64,000 nucleotides of DNA from Actinomyces weissii (GTDB taxonomy: Bacteria > Actinomycetota > Actinomycetes > Actinomycetales > Actinomycetaceae), in assembly GCF_016598775.1 (NCBI RefSeq), contig NZ_CP066802.1:1674001-1738000 (forward strand), given 5' to 3'. Shown in pieces: positions 43,980 to 53,286 of this stretch (the first letter of the stretch is position 1; every line of letters starts with the position of its first letter). The position numbers and the translations under genes were made by a program. The notes under the pieces are model-generated. The model worked only from the letters and a program-made list of their open reading frames with translations, made no database searches and was not told the DNA's origin.

Positions 43980-45896
43980 GTGCGGGTGATCCCTTTCCTT
44001 ACCCGCCAGCCCCAGGAGACCTCCACTACCCCGGCACCAGCACAGGTGTCGGTGCGTGACGGCGTGAGCTCCAGCCCGCTGACTGAGGAGCCGCAGTCAG
44101 GCTGGACCGTCCCGTGGCTGCTGGCGCAGCGGGTGGAGCGGGACCCCGACTCCGTCGTCATTGAGCGCAAGACCCACCTGGGGCGCGGCTGGCAGAAGGT
44201 GACCGCCCGCTACTTCGCGGAGGAGGTGGCCCAGGTCGCGGCCGGGCTGATGGGCCTGGGGCTGCGCCAGGGCCAGTCCGTGGCCCTGATGGCCAGCACC
44301 TCCTACGAGTGGACCCTGGTGGACATGGCTATCGCCCGTGCGGGCCTGGTCAGCGTGCCGATCTACGAGACCGACTCCGCCGAGCAGGTCGAGTGGATCC
44401 TGACCGACTCCGACGTGCGCCTGGTCATCACGGACTCCGCGGCGCTGGGCGAGCTGGTCCGCGGCGCGGTCAAGGCCGTGCGCCAGGACCGGCCGCAGAC
44501 CCCGAGCATCCCGGTGCTGGTGCTGGCCCGGGACGCCCTGACCCAGCTGGCGGAGGCGGGCCGCAAGGTGAGCCGCGCCGAGCTGGACGAGCGCACCGCC
44601 TCCCTGACCACTGACGACCTGTACTCCGTCATCTACACCTCCGGCACCACCGGCAGGCCCAAGGGCGTGGAGCTGACCCACCGCAACTGTGCCGGGCTGG
44701 CCTGGAACGGGGTGCGGTGGATCCCTGAGCTGCTGTGGGCCAAGGACGCCCGCCTGCTGCTGTTCCTGCCCCTGGCGCACTCCTACGCCCGCTTCCTGCA
44801 GCTGCTGGCCCTGGCGGGCAACGGGGTGCTGGGCCACTCCGACCCCAAGACGCTGCTGCCGGACCTCAAGGCCTTCGCCCCCACCTACGTGCTGGCCGTG
44901 CCCCGGGTGCTGGAGAAGATCTACAACGCCGCTGACGCCAAGGCGGGAACCGGCCTGCGGCTCAGGACCTTCCGCTGGGCCGCGAAGGTAGCCATCCAGT
45001 ACTCGCGGGCCCTGGACACGGAGGCGGGCCCCTCCCGGTCCCTGGCCGCCAGCCACCAGCTGGCTGACCGCCTGGTGTACCGCACCCTGCGCTCCCTGCT
45101 CGGCCCCAACGCCAGGTACGCGATCTCCGGGGGCGGCCCCCTGGGCGAGCGCCTGGGGCACTTCTACCGGGGTATCGGCCTGGAGGTCCTGGAGGGCTAC
45201 GGGCTGACCGAGACCATCGGCCCCACCTCCGTGAACCTGCCGGAGCGGAACAAGATCAGCACGGTCGGCCCGCCGGTGTGCGGCAACCAGGTGCGGGTCA
45301 GTGCGGACGGCGAGATCGAGGTGCGTGGCCTGGGGGTCTTCCGGGGCTACCGCAACAACCCGGAGGCGAACGCGGAGGCCTTCACCCCGGACGGCTGGTT
45401 CCGCACCGGGGACATCGGCGCGATCGACGAGGAGGGCTGGATCTCGATCACCGGTCGCAAGAAGGAGCTGATCGTGACCGCCGGGGGCAAGAACGTGGCC
45501 CCGGCCCTGCTGGAGGACCGCCTGCGCGGCCACCCGCTGGTCTCCCAGGTGCTGGTGGTCGGTGACCAGAAGCCCTTCATCTCCGCCCTGATCACCCTGG
45601 ACGCGGAGATGCTGCCGCAGTGGCTCACTAACCACGGCCTGCCGGAGATGGACGTGGTCACGGCCTCCACCAACCCGCAGGTGCTCGCCAAGCTGGACCA
45701 GGCGGTGGCCCGCACCAACCGGGCCGTCTCCCGGGCCGAGTCTATCCGCTCCTACCGGGTGCTGACCTCGGACTTCACGGAGGCTAACGGGCTGCTGACC
45801 CCCTCACTGAAGGTCAAGCGCAACGCAGTGCTGGAGTGCTTCTCCGAGGTCGTTGACGACATCTACAAGTCTGTTAAGGCCGGACCGCAGGACTAG
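43980..45896 (+). CDS. fadD: Long-chain acyl-CoA synthetase (AMP-binding), first of two
   Basis: Activates fatty acids to acyl-CoA through an acyl-adenylate. The 638-aa product has the AMP-binding P-loop YTSGTTGRPKGVEL, LFLPLAHSYAR, YAISGGGPLG, EGYGLTETIGPTSVN, GWFRTGDIG, and the C-terminal GRKKELIVTAGGKNVAP. This is the FAA1-like group also found in mycobacterial FadD15. The start is one of two GTGs (43980 or 43986); CACAAT precedes the second by 6 nt. A close paralogue follows 114 nt downstream in the same orientation. Role is probably membrane lipid remodelling or exogenous fatty acid use. Confidence 0.92.
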   Translation: MRVIPFLTRQPQETSTTPAPAQVSVRDGVSSSPLTEEPQSGWTVPWLLAQRVERDPDSVVIERKTHLGRGWQKVTARYFAEEVAQVAAGLMGLGLRQGQSVALMASTSYEWTLVDMAIARAGLVSVPIYETDSAEQVEWILTDSDVRLVITDSAALGELVRGAVKAVRQDRPQTPSIPVLVLARDALTQLAEAGRKVSRAELDERTASLTTDDLYSVIYTSGTTGRPKGVELTHRNCAGLAWNGVRWIPELLWAKDARLLLFLPLAHSYARFLQLLALAGNGVLGHSDPKTLLPDLKAFAPTYVLAVPRVLEKIYNAADAKAGTGLRLRTFRWAAKVAIQYSRALDTEAGPSRSLAASHQLADRLVYRTLRSLLGPNARYAISGGGPLGERLGHFYRGIGLEVLEGYGLTETIGPTSVNLPERNKISTVGPPVCGNQVRVSADGEIEVRGLGVFRGYRNNPEANAEAFTPDGWFRTGDIGAIDEEGWISITGRKKELIVTAGGKNVAPALLEDRLRGHPLVSQVLVVGDQKPFISALITLDAEMLPQWLTNHGLPEMDVVTASTNPQVLAKLDQAVARTNRAVSRAESIRSYRVLTSDFTEANGLLTPSLKVKRNAVLECFSEVVDDIYKSVKAGPQD

Positions 45897-46010
45897 GACG
45901 GCTTCGCTGGGGAACCAGCAGGCTGTTTAGTACCTTTCCACCGAATGTCGGCGGGCTTTCGCAGGGTTGTCTGAAAGACGCCGGGGCCCGGGGCGGTACA
46001 TGCTTGGTGT

Positions 46011-47924
46011 ATGAGCAGCTCTCCCGCCCAGCCCGACGCCGCCCAGGCATCCAGTCCCAGCCTGCCTGGGCGGGACGCCGCAGCCGGGCTGCCACCCGTC
46101 GGCGGGAGGGCCTCCCGGGAGCTGCACGCCGACCTGGCAGTGCCGCTGCACGCGGGCATGACCGGCCCCTGGGCCCTGGCCCAGCGTGCCCAGCGCAACC
46201 CCACCGGGGCGCTGATCTCCCGCAAGTCCTCCCTGGGCCGGTCCTGGCGGGAGATGAGCGCCGCGGCCTTCCGGGACCGGGTGCGGGAGGCGGCCGCGGG
46301 CCTGGTGGCCAAGGGTCTGGAGCCGGGGGACTGCATCGCGATCATGTCCCACACCTGCTACGAGTGGACCCTGCTGGACTTCGCGGCCTGGGAGGCTGGC
46401 CTGGTGGTGGTGCCGGTGTACGAGACCTCCTCCGCCGAGCAGGCCGAGTGGATCCTGAGCGACGCCGCCGTCCGGCTGGTGGTGGTCGAGGACGAGTCCA
46501 TGGAGCTGATGGTGCTCGCGCTCAAGGCGCAGAATCCGGCGCTGGCGGGGCTGGAGGTGCTGTGCCTGGCCCGGGAGGCGGTCACCGAGCTGGTCCTGGC
46601 GGGCAAGCAGGTGCCTGTGGCCGAGCTGGACCGGCGTACCGCCGCCCTGACCAGGGACAGCCTGGCGACCATCGTCTACACCTCTGGTACCACGGGGCGT
46701 CCCAAGGGTGCGGAGCTCAGCCACGGGAACCTGTTCGGGCTGGCCTTCAACGCCTGCGTGCACGTGCCTGAGGTCCTGGAGGCCCAGACTGTGCGGGCCC
46801 TGCTGTTCCTACCTCTGGCGCACGTGCTGGGGCGTTTCGTGGAGCTGGCGGTGGTCTGCTCCTCCGGCGGCGTCCTGGGGCACGCCCCGGACGTGAAGAA
46901 CCTGGTCACGGACCTGGCGACCTTCCGCCCCACCTTCGTGCCAGCGGTCCCCAGGGTCTTTGAGAAGATCTACAACGCGGCGGACGCCCGTAACCAGGGG
47001 GCCAGGCAGAAGGTGTTCCGTCTGGCGGCCAAGACCGCTATCGCCTACTCCCGCGCCCTGGACTCCCCTCAGGGGCCCTCCCGGGGGCTGCGTGCCCAGC
47101 ACGCGGCCTTTGACCGCCTGGTGTACCGGACCTTACGCAACATCTTGGGCGGGCAGGTCACCCACGTGATCTCCGGCGGCGGCCCGCTGGGTGAGCGCCT
47201 GGGACACTTCTTCCGGGGCGCGGGCGTGACGGTCCTGGAGGGCTACGGGCTGACGGAGACTTCCGCCCCCTGCACCGTGAACCTGCCCACGGCCACGGAG
47301 ATCGGCTCTGTGGGCCTGCCGATCCCTGGCACCAGCATCCGGGTGGAGGAGGACGGTGAGATCCTGGTCAAGGGTATCGGGGTCTTCCAGGGCTACCACG
47401 GCAGCCCGGAGGCGACGGCGGAGGTGCTGTCGGAGGACGGCTGGCTGCGCACCGGGGACATCGGCTCCTTCAACGACCGGGGCTTCCTGCGGATCACGGG
47501 GCGCAAGAAGGAGCTGATCGTGACGGCGGGGGGCAAGAACGTGGCCCCGGCGGCACTGGAGGACCGGCTGCGCGGGCACCCGCTGGTATCCCAGGTGCTG
47601 GTGGTGGGCGACAACCGCCCTTGCATCGGGGCACTGGTGACCCTGGACGCGGAGATGCTGCCCCTGTGGCTGTCCAGCCACGGCCTGGAGCAGATGGACG
47701 TGGTGGACGCCGCTAGCGACCGACGGGTGCGTGCAGCCCTGGAGCAGGCGGTGGCGCGCGCCAACGAGGCGGTGTCGCGGGCGGAGTCGATCCGCACCTT
47801 TAAGGTGCTGCCCACGGACTTCACGGTGGCGAACGGCCTGCTGACGCCGTCCATGAAGGTGCGCCGGGCCCAGGCCGCGGAGCGCTTCGCCACGGAGATC
47901 GACTCCCTCTACGAGCGCCTGTGA
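46011..47924 (+). CDS. fadD: Long-chain acyl-CoA synthetase (AMP-binding), second of two
   Basis: 637-aa paralogue of the preceding gene with the same motif set: YTSGTTGRPKGAEL, LFLPLAHVLGRF, HVISGGGPLGERL, EGYGLTETSAPCTVN, GWLRTGDIGS, GRKKELIVTAGGKNVAP. The two proteins are alike over nearly their whole length, differing most in the N-terminal 50 residues, so this is a tandem duplication with divergence. The ATG has no ribosome site; CATGCT lies 6 nt upstream, suggesting a leaderless message. It is convergent with chorismate mutase, 24 nt away. Confidence 0.92.
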   Translation: MSSSPAQPDAAQASSPSLPGRDAAAGLPPVGGRASRELHADLAVPLHAGMTGPWALAQRAQRNPTGALISRKSSLGRSWREMSAAAFRDRVREAAAGLVAKGLEPGDCIAIMSHTCYEWTLLDFAAWEAGLVVVPVYETSSAEQAEWILSDAAVRLVVVEDESMELMVLALKAQNPALAGLEVLCLAREAVTELVLAGKQVPVAELDRRTAALTRDSLATIVYTSGTTGRPKGAELSHGNLFGLAFNACVHVPEVLEAQTVRALLFLPLAHVLGRFVELAVVCSSGGVLGHAPDVKNLVTDLATFRPTFVPAVPRVFEKIYNAADARNQGARQKVFRLAAKTAIAYSRALDSPQGPSRGLRAQHAAFDRLVYRTLRNILGGQVTHVISGGGPLGERLGHFFRGAGVTVLEGYGLTETSAPCTVNLPTATEIGSVGLPIPGTSIRVEEDGEILVKGIGVFQGYHGSPEATAEVLSEDGWLRTGDIGSFNDRGFLRITGRKKELIVTAGGKNVAPAALEDRLRGHPLVSQVLVVGDNRPCIGALVTLDAEMLPLWLSSHGLEQMDVVDAASDRRVRAALEQAVARANEAVSRAESIRTFKVLPTDFTVANGLLTPSMKVRRAQAAERFATEIDSLYERL

Positions 47925-47948
47925 CGGGCGGGGAGGGCGGAGCCGCCC

Positions 47949-48323
47949 TCAGCGGGGCTGGTCCGGCTCCGTCTCCCCGTGCTCCTCACGGATAGCCACG
48001 TGGTGGCGGATCACCTCAGAGACGATGAAGGTGAAGAACTTCTCCGCGAACACCGGGTCCAGGCCGGAGTCCTCTGCCAGGGCCCGCAGCCGGGCAACCT
48101 GACGCTCCTCCCGGGCCGGGTCGGCCGGGGGCAGGTCCAGGCGGGCCTTGAGCAGCCCCACCTGCTGGGTGCAGCGGAAGCGCTCCGCGAGCAGGTGCAC
48201 CAGGGCGGCGTCGAGATTGTCGATAGTGGCCCGGTAGTGGGCTAGCTCTGCGGGGACGCCGGGCACGTCCCGCTCCACCCGCTCGCTGCCTGCGTGCGCC
48301 GCCCGCTTCCCGGCAGGGCTCAT
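47949..48323 (-). CDS. Chorismate mutase, AroQ type
   Basis: Converts chorismate to prephenate for Phe/Tyr synthesis. The 124-aa all-helical protein shows the AroQ pattern: [20 protein letters not shown] (helix 1 with catalytic Arg at RFRC region), [20 protein letters not shown] (conserved Lys and R-E-x-x), and [17 protein letters not shown]. It starts with ATG overlapping the clpX stop by 4 nt, so it is probably translated from the clp transcript. Placement after clpX is unusual for an aromatic-pathway enzyme and may only reflect cotranscription. Confidence 0.9.
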   Translation of the reverse strand: MSPAGKRAAHAGSERVERDVPGVPAELAHYRATIDNLDAALVHLLAERFRCTQQVGLLKARLDLPPADPAREERQVARLRALAEDSGLDPVFAEKFFTFIVSEVIRHHVAIREEHGETEPDQPR

Positions 48324-49609
48324 GCGGTGCGGCTCCGCCCGGGCCTGGCCGCCGGGGCACCCGCGGTGGTCTCGTAGCGTGGCGCCCGCTTTCCTGCCAC
48401 GGCCTCGGCGTCAACGACCACGCGCCCCACCTCCGGGCGGGAGGGCACCTCGAACATGGCGGTGCCTAGCACCTCCTCCACGATCGAGGTCAGGCCCCGG
48501 GCCCCCGTCTTGCGCGCCAGGGCCAGCTCGGCGATCCCACGCACCGCCTCCGGGGTGAAGACCAGCTCCACGCCGTCCAGGCTGAACAGGTACTCGTACT
48601 GGGCCACCAGTGCGTTCTTGGGCTCGGTCATGACGCGCACCAGCTCGGGCATCCCCAGGTCCTGCACGGTGGCGATCACCGGCAGGCGGCCGATGAACTC
48701 GGGGATCAGCCCGAACTTGTGCAGGTCCTCCGGGCGCACCGGCGAGGAGAACACGTCCTTGGCGCTGTCCTTGGCCAGGGTGGCCCCGAAGCCCACCAGC
48801 TGCGTGCCCGCCTCCTTGCGCTCCCGCTGGCGGACGATCTCCTCGATCCCCGCGAAGGCCCCGGCGGCGATGAACAGGATGTTGGTGGTGTCGATCTCCA
48901 GGAACTCCTGGTGGGGGTGCTTGCGCCCGCCCCCCGGGGGCACGGAGGCGGTGGTGCCCTCAATGATCTTGAGCAGGGCCTGCTGCACGCCCTCGCCGGA
49001 GACGTCCCGGGTTATGGAGGGGTTCTCCGCCTTGCGGCCGATCTTGTCGATCTCATCGATGTAGATGATGCCCTTCTCGGCCCGCTTGATGTCCCCGTCG
49101 GCGGCCTGGATGAGCTTGAGCAGGATGTTCTCCACGTCCTCGCCCACGTACCCGGCCTCGGTCAGGGCGGTGGCGTCCACGATGGCGAAGGGCACGTCCA
49201 GGAGCTTGGCCAGGGTGCGGGCCAGGTGGGTCTTGCCGGTGCCGGTGGGACCCAGCAGCAGGATGTTGGACTTGCCGAGCTCCAGGTCCTCTCCCTCCGC
49301 CACGGAGCGCTCACGCACCTGCACGCGCTTGTAGTGGTTGTAGACGGCCACGCTCATGGCGCGCTTGGCGGCCTCCTGGCCGATCACGTACTGGTTGAGG
49401 AAGTCGAAGATCTCCTGGGGCTTGGGCAGCTCCAGGGGCACGCCGGCGTTGCCCTCGGCGCCCTCCTCCTCGACGATCTCGTTGCACAGCTCGATGCACT
49501 CGTCACAGATGTAGACGCCCGGGCCTGCGATGAGCTTCTTCACCTGTTTCTGGCTCTTTCCGCAGAAAGAGCACTTGAGCAGGTCCACGCTCTCGGCGTT
49601 ACGTGCCAC
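48320..49609 (-). CDS. clpX: ATP-dependent Clp protease ATPase subunit ClpX
   Basis: AAA+ unfoldase that feeds substrates to ClpP. The N-terminal zinc domain is [20 protein letters not shown] followed by [10 protein letters not shown]. Walker A is [17 protein letters not shown], Walker [14 protein letters not shown], pore loop GYVGED, and sensor/IGF-type loop [15 protein letters not shown]. At 429 aa the length is normal. It is separated from clpP2 by 265 nt containing a long hairpin and tandem repeats, and overlaps the chorismate mutase start. Confidence 0.97.
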   Translation of the reverse strand: MARNAESVDLLKCSFCGKSQKQVKKLIAGPGVYICDECIELCNEIVEEEGAEGNAGVPLELPKPQEIFDFLNQYVIGQEAAKRAMSVAVYNHYKRVQVRERSVAEGEDLELGKSNILLLGPTGTGKTHLARTLAKLLDVPFAIVDATALTEAGYVGEDVENILLKLIQAADGDIKRAEKGIIYIDEIDKIGRKAENPSITRDVSGEGVQQALLKIIEGTTASVPPGGGRKHPHQEFLEIDTTNILFIAAGAFAGIEEIVRQRERKEAGTQLVGFGATLAKDSAKDVFSSPVRPEDLHKFGLIPEFIGRLPVIATVQDLGMPELVRVMTEPKNALVAQYEYLFSLDGVELVFTPEAVRGIAELALARKTGARGLTSIVEEVLGTAMFEVPSRPEVGRVVVDAEAVAGKRAPRYETTAGAPAARPGRSRTA

Positions 49610-49750
49610 GTGTTTCCCCTACCTGTAAATGGGCAAGCTGCGCCCCGGGAGCCGGGGAGCACCACCAGCCTATTAGGTCCCGCTCCCCCGCGCGAGAGCC
49701 GCGCCCGGCGCGCCCCTGAACGTTCACCGGCCCTCCCCCTCCACCCACCT

Positions 49751-49805
49751 GTGCATTTCGGCTCGACTTGTGCGGGAAAACCGCACAAGTCGAGCCGAAA
49801 TGCAC
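49751..49805. repeat. Long hairpin element, copy 2
   Basis: Perfect 25-bp stem: GTGCATTTCGGCTCGACTTG... (49751-49775) with its complement (49781-49805), loop GAAAA. Related to copy 1 at 40740-40802: outer GTGCATTTCGGC and the loop are shared, inner bases differ in both arms so that pairing is kept. It lies between clpP2 and clpX. Confidence 0.9.
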
Positions 49806-49827
49806 CAGTCAGGGGGCGGGCGCGCCC

Positions 49828-49896
49828 GTCAGGCGGAGTGCGGGCAGCCCGTCAGGCGGAGTGCGGGGAGGCCGTCAGGCGGAGTGCGGGGAGGCC
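49828..49896. repeat. 23-nt tandem repeat at the 3' end of clpP2
   Basis: Three units with core GTCAGGCGGAGTGCGGG at 49828, 49851 and 49874, period 23. The third contains the clpP2 stop codon and last codons, so the gene's 3' end has been duplicated in tandem downstream. Confidence 0.85.
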
Positions 49897-50570
49897 GGGG
49901 CCTTGCGGGAGGCGAGCACCTGGTCCACGATCCCGTACTCCTTGGCGCCCTCGGCGGTCAGGATCTTGTCGCGCTCCAGGTCCTGGTGGACCTTGGCCAG
50001 GTCCTGCCCGGTGTGGGAGGCCAGGGTCTGCTCCAGCCAGCCACGCATCCGGTCGATCTCGTTGGCCACGATCTCGATGTCGGAGGCCTGCCCCTGCACG
50101 CCCTCCATGGCGGGCTGGTGGATCAGCACCCGGGCGTTGGGCAGGGCCAGACGGCGGCCCGGGGAGCCCGCCGCCAGGATCACGGCCGCCGCGGAGGCTG
50201 CCTGCCCCAGGCAGACGGTCTGGATCTGCGGCTTGATGTACTGCATCGTGTCGTAGATCGCGGTCAGGGCAGTGAAGGAGCCGCCGGGGCTGTTGATGTA
50301 CATGGTGATCAGGCCGTCCGGGTCCTGGGACTCCAGGACCAGCAGCTGGGCCATGACGTCGTCGGCGCTGGTGTCGTCCACCTGCACGCCCATGAAGACG
50401 ATCCGGTCCTCAAAGAGCTTGGAGTAGGCGTCCTGACGCTTGAAGCCGTAGGCGGTGCGCTCCTCGAACTGGGGCATGACGTACCGGGCCGCGGGCAGGG
50501 CGGCAGGGTCCACGCCTGCGGCAGCGACCTGGCGGGCGACGGCGTCGAAGTAGGGGCGGGAGCTGGTCAT
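49875..50570 (-). CDS. clpP2: ATP-dependent Clp protease proteolytic subunit 2
   Basis: Serine protease subunit; in actinobacteria ClpP1 and ClpP2 form a mixed tetradecamer capped by ClpX or ClpC1. The 231-aa product shows [20 protein letters not shown], catalytic Ser in GQAASAAAVILAAG, catalytic His in RVLIHQPAMEGVQGQASDIE, and the Asp region DLERDKILTAEGAKEYGIVD. The start MTSSRPYFDAVARQ follows GGAGAGA and lies 1 nt after the clpP1 stop, so the pair is cotranscribed. Three 23-nt repeats begin at its stop codon. Confidence 0.95.
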   Translation of the reverse strand: MTSSRPYFDAVARQVAAAGVDPAALPAARYVMPQFEERTAYGFKRQDAYSKLFEDRIVFMGVQVDDTSADDVMAQLLVLESQDPDGLITMYINSPGGSFTALTAIYDTMQYIKPQIQTVCLGQAASAAAVILAAGSPGRRLALPNARVLIHQPAMEGVQGQASDIEIVANEIDRMRGWLEQTLASHTGQDLAKVHQDLERDKILTAEGAKEYGIVDQVLASRKAPASPHSA

Positions 50571-50571
50571 A

Positions 50572-51195
50572 TCAGTTCTCTCCGTTCTGCTGGATCTCAC
50601 GGGCGGAGGAAACGATGTGGTCCACGAAGCCGTACTCCAGGGCCTCGGGCGCGCTGAACCAGTGGTCACGGTCTGAGTCGCGGATGATCTCCTCCACGGT
50701 GTGGCCGGTCTTCTCCGCGGTGATCTCCGCGAGCTCCTGCTTCATCTTGATGATTAGGTCGGCGTTGATACGGATGTCGGTGGCGGAACCGCCTGCACCG
50801 CCGGAGGGCTGGTGCATGAGCACGCGTGCGTGGGGGGTGATGTAGCGCTTGCCCTTGGCTCCGGCACTCAGGAGGAACTGCCCCATGGAGGCAGCCATGC
50901 CGGTGGCCACGGTGACGACGTCGGGCTGCACGTACTCCATGGTGTCGTAGATGGCCATGCCTGCGGTCACGGAGCCACCGGGGCTGTTGATGTACAGGTA
51001 GATGTCCCGCTCAGGGTCCTCCGCGGCGAGCAGGAGCATCTGGGCGCAGATAGCGTTGGCGTTGTCGTCACGCACCTCGGAGCCGAGCCAGATGATCCGC
51101 TCCTTGAGAAGGCGGTTGTAAATGGAGTCGGTCAAACCCAGGCCGGCAGCGGGGGTCTCGGCCACGGGCGTGGTCCGCGCAGTCAGCTCGCTCAC
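50572..51195 (-). CDS. clpP1: ATP-dependent Clp protease proteolytic subunit 1
   Basis: Partner of ClpP2. The 207-aa product shows [20 protein letters not shown], catalytic Ser in [14 protein letters not shown], catalytic His in [20 protein letters not shown], and [19 protein letters not shown]. The GTG start at 51195 is chosen because GAGAGGACTGAC precedes it and clpP1 products begin near a [14 protein letters not shown] block; the longer frame is not protein-like. It lies 239 nt downstream of tig, with a hairpin in between. Confidence 0.95.
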   Translation of the reverse strand: MSELTARTTPVAETPAAGLGLTDSIYNRLLKERIIWLGSEVRDDNANAICAQMLLLAAEDPERDIYLYINSPGGSVTAGMAIYDTMEYVQPDVVTVATGMAASMGQFLLSAGAKGKRYITPHARVLMHQPSGGAGGSATDIRINADLIIKMKQELAEITAEKTGHTVEEIIRDSDRDHWFSAPEALEYGFVDHIVSSAREIQQNGEN

Positions 51196-51366
51196 GTCAG
51201 TCCTCTCGTCTCTGTTGCCTGACAACGCTAACCCGGACCGCTGGCTGTTCATGCCCCTCACGGCGTCTTTTCGCTCACGGCCCAGTGCGGCAGTGCCTGC
51301 CCGCCCAGCCTTCGCTGCCGCAGCCGTACGGTCGCGGTCGGCCCAGGCACGCAGCCGACGACGACG

Positions 51367-51406
51367 CAGGCGGGCCGCCCCCACTTGCCTGGGAGCGGCC
51401 CGCCTG
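51367..51406 (-). terminator. Hairpin after tig
   Basis: CAGGCGGGCCGC (51367-51378) pairs with GCGGCCCGCCTG (51395-51406), 12 bp, 16-nt loop, shortly after the tig stop on the minus strand. No U tract, so probably a weak terminator before the clpP promoter. Confidence 0.5.
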
Positions 51407-51434
51407 GGGTCCTCAGCGCTGCTAGGGCGCGCCC

Positions 51435-52823
51435 TCACTTGGCGCTAGGGGCCGAGGGGGTGCTGGCGGAGGAGGCGCTGGAGGCGGAGGACACCGGGGC
51501 GGCGACCTTCTCGACCTGGGAGACCAGGGCAGCGGCGTCGGCCTCGTCGGAGCCGATGAACTCAGTCAGGTCAACGGTCTCGCCCTTGGAGTCCTTGACG
51601 GTGACGTGGCGCAGGGCCATGGCCAGGGACTTGTTGCGGGCGATCTCGGAGACGAAGGCGGGGATCTGGCCGGCCTTCTGGGCACCCTGCATGAACTGGC
51701 CGGGCTCCATGCCGTACTGCTGGGCGGTCTGGATCAGGAACTCGATCAGCTCCTCCTGGCCCACGCCGACCTCCATGGACTCGGCCAGGACGTCGAGGAT
51801 GACCTGGTCGCGCAGGTTGGTGGCGACCTCCTCCCGGATCTCCTTGGCGTGCTCCTCGTCGTCGGCCTTGCCCTCGGCGGCGAGGTGCTGCTTGACCTCG
51901 TGGTCTACGGCGGCCTCCGGGACCTGGCAGTCCACCTCAGCGCGGATCCTCTCCAGGAGGGCGTCACGGGCCGCGACAGCCTGCTCACCGGTCTTGCGCT
52001 CGGTGACCTGCTTCCTCAGGTCCTCGCGCAGCTCCTCGATGGTGTCGAACTCGGAGGCCATCTGGGCGAAGTCGTCGTCGGCCTCGGGCAGCTCGCGCTC
52101 CTTGACCGCGGTGGTGGTGACGGTGACCTCCGCCTCCTCACCGGCGTGCTCGCCACCGGCCAGGGTGGTGGTGAAGGTGGCGGACTCGTCGGTCTTGAGG
52201 CCGCGCAGGGCGGTGTCCAGGCCCTTGAGCATGTTGCCCTTGCCGATCTCGTAGGAGATGCCGGAGACGGAGTCCACCTCCTCGCCGTCGATGACGGCCT
52301 TGAGGTCGATGGTCACGAAGTCACCGGTCTTGGCCTTGCGGCTGACGGCCTTGAGGGAGCCGAAGCGGGCGCGCAGGTTGTCCAGCTCGGTGTCCAGGTC
52401 CTCGTCGGTGACCTCCACGGCGTCAACCTCCAGCTCCACGCCGTCGAGGGCAGGCAGCTCGACCTGCGGGCGCACGACGACCTCCACGGTGAAGCCCAGC
52501 TGGCCACCGTTGGGGCCGGTGACTGCGGGCAGCTCGGTGACCTCGATCTCCGGCTGGAGCATGGGGACGCGGCCGGACTCCATCATGGCCTGACGGTAGA
52601 GGTCAGGCATCTTGTGGTTGATGGCCTCCTGGATGACGGTGCCGCGGCCCACACGCTGGTCGACGACGCGGGCGGGCACCTTGCCGCGCCGGAAGCCAGG
52701 GACCTGGATCTGGGAGCCGATCTCCTTGTAGGCGGCGTCGAGGCTGGGCTTGAGCTCCTCGTAAGGGACCTCGACGGTCAGCTTGATGCGCGTGGGGTCA
52801 AGGTTCTCGACAGTGCTCTTCAC
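51435..52823 (-). CDS. tig: Trigger factor
   Basis: Ribosome-associated chaperone and peptidyl-prolyl isomerase. The 462-aa product has the ribosome-binding tail with the signature [20 protein letters not shown] (42-61), the FKBP-type domain ([39 protein letters not shown]) and the long helical C-domain. The last 20 residues are Ser/Ala/Pro repeats. The GTG start follows CGGAG by 9 nt. It lies upstream of clpP1-clpP2, the classical order linking folding with proteolysis. Confidence 0.96.
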   Translation of the reverse strand: MKSTVENLDPTRIKLTVEVPYEELKPSLDAAYKEIGSQIQVPGFRRGKVPARVVDQRVGRGTVIQEAINHKMPDLYRQAMMESGRVPMLQPEIEVTELPAVTGPNGGQLGFTVEVVVRPQVELPALDGVELEVDAVEVTDEDLDTELDNLRARFGSLKAVSRKAKTGDFVTIDLKAVIDGEEVDSVSGISYEIGKGNMLKGLDTALRGLKTDESATFTTTLAGGEHAGEEAEVTVTTTAVKERELPEADDDFAQMASEFDTIEELREDLRKQVTERKTGEQAVAARDALLERIRAEVDCQVPEAAVDHEVKQHLAAEGKADDEEHAKEIREEVATNLRDQVILDVLAESMEVGVGQEELIEFLIQTAQQYGMEPGQFMQGAQKAGQIPAFVSEIARNKSLAMALRHVTVKDSKGETVDLTEFIGSDEADAAALVSQVEKVAAPVSSASSASSASTPSAPSAK

Positions 52824-53059
52824 GGGGGTCTACTCCGAATGCTTGGAATCTGTGGTGGCGCGGGGAGCAGCAGGCTTCTCGCGGACGCCCCTGGGCGGCG
52901 TCAGTCCGTGCCATCTTAGGGCAACTGCCAGGAGAGTCGAAAAATGAGGCCAGGCACAGGGCCCCAGGGGCCCCGACCACCTGGTCAGCGCCCAGAACCT
53001 GGCACCAAGGCGGCGGGCCACGGCTTTTATCTGACCCCTCACCCCCACCCCCTTGAGGA

Positions 53060-53150
53060 TGTATACAAAACTTTTGTATCCACATTCTATGAACTACAAA
53101 GCAGATCAATCCCTTTGGTTGATATGACAGCCTGCGTTCATAGAATGAGA
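53060..53150 (+). promoter_or_regulatory. A+T-rich dyad region upstream of the toxin gene
   Basis: ATACAAAACTTTTGTAT (53063-53079) is a perfect 8-bp-arm dyad around one C. CATTCTATGAAC (53083-53094) has a perfect inverted copy GTTCATAGAATG (53136-53147). The stretch 53050-53220 is far richer in A+T than the genome. Candidate operators and promoter for the toxin gene at 53287, or for tig on the other strand. The rest of 52824-53286 holds no supported gene. Confidence 0.6.
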
Positions 53151-53286
53151 CCCACGTCACCTGAGGTTATCGACAACCTACTGCTGTCATTAGCAATATT
53201 GTTTGCCACCGCAGGGGGCACCGTCGGCACGTTGCCTTTACCGGAGAGCCCCTGTACCAGTGACAACAGCTCAAGGAACACCTCAC

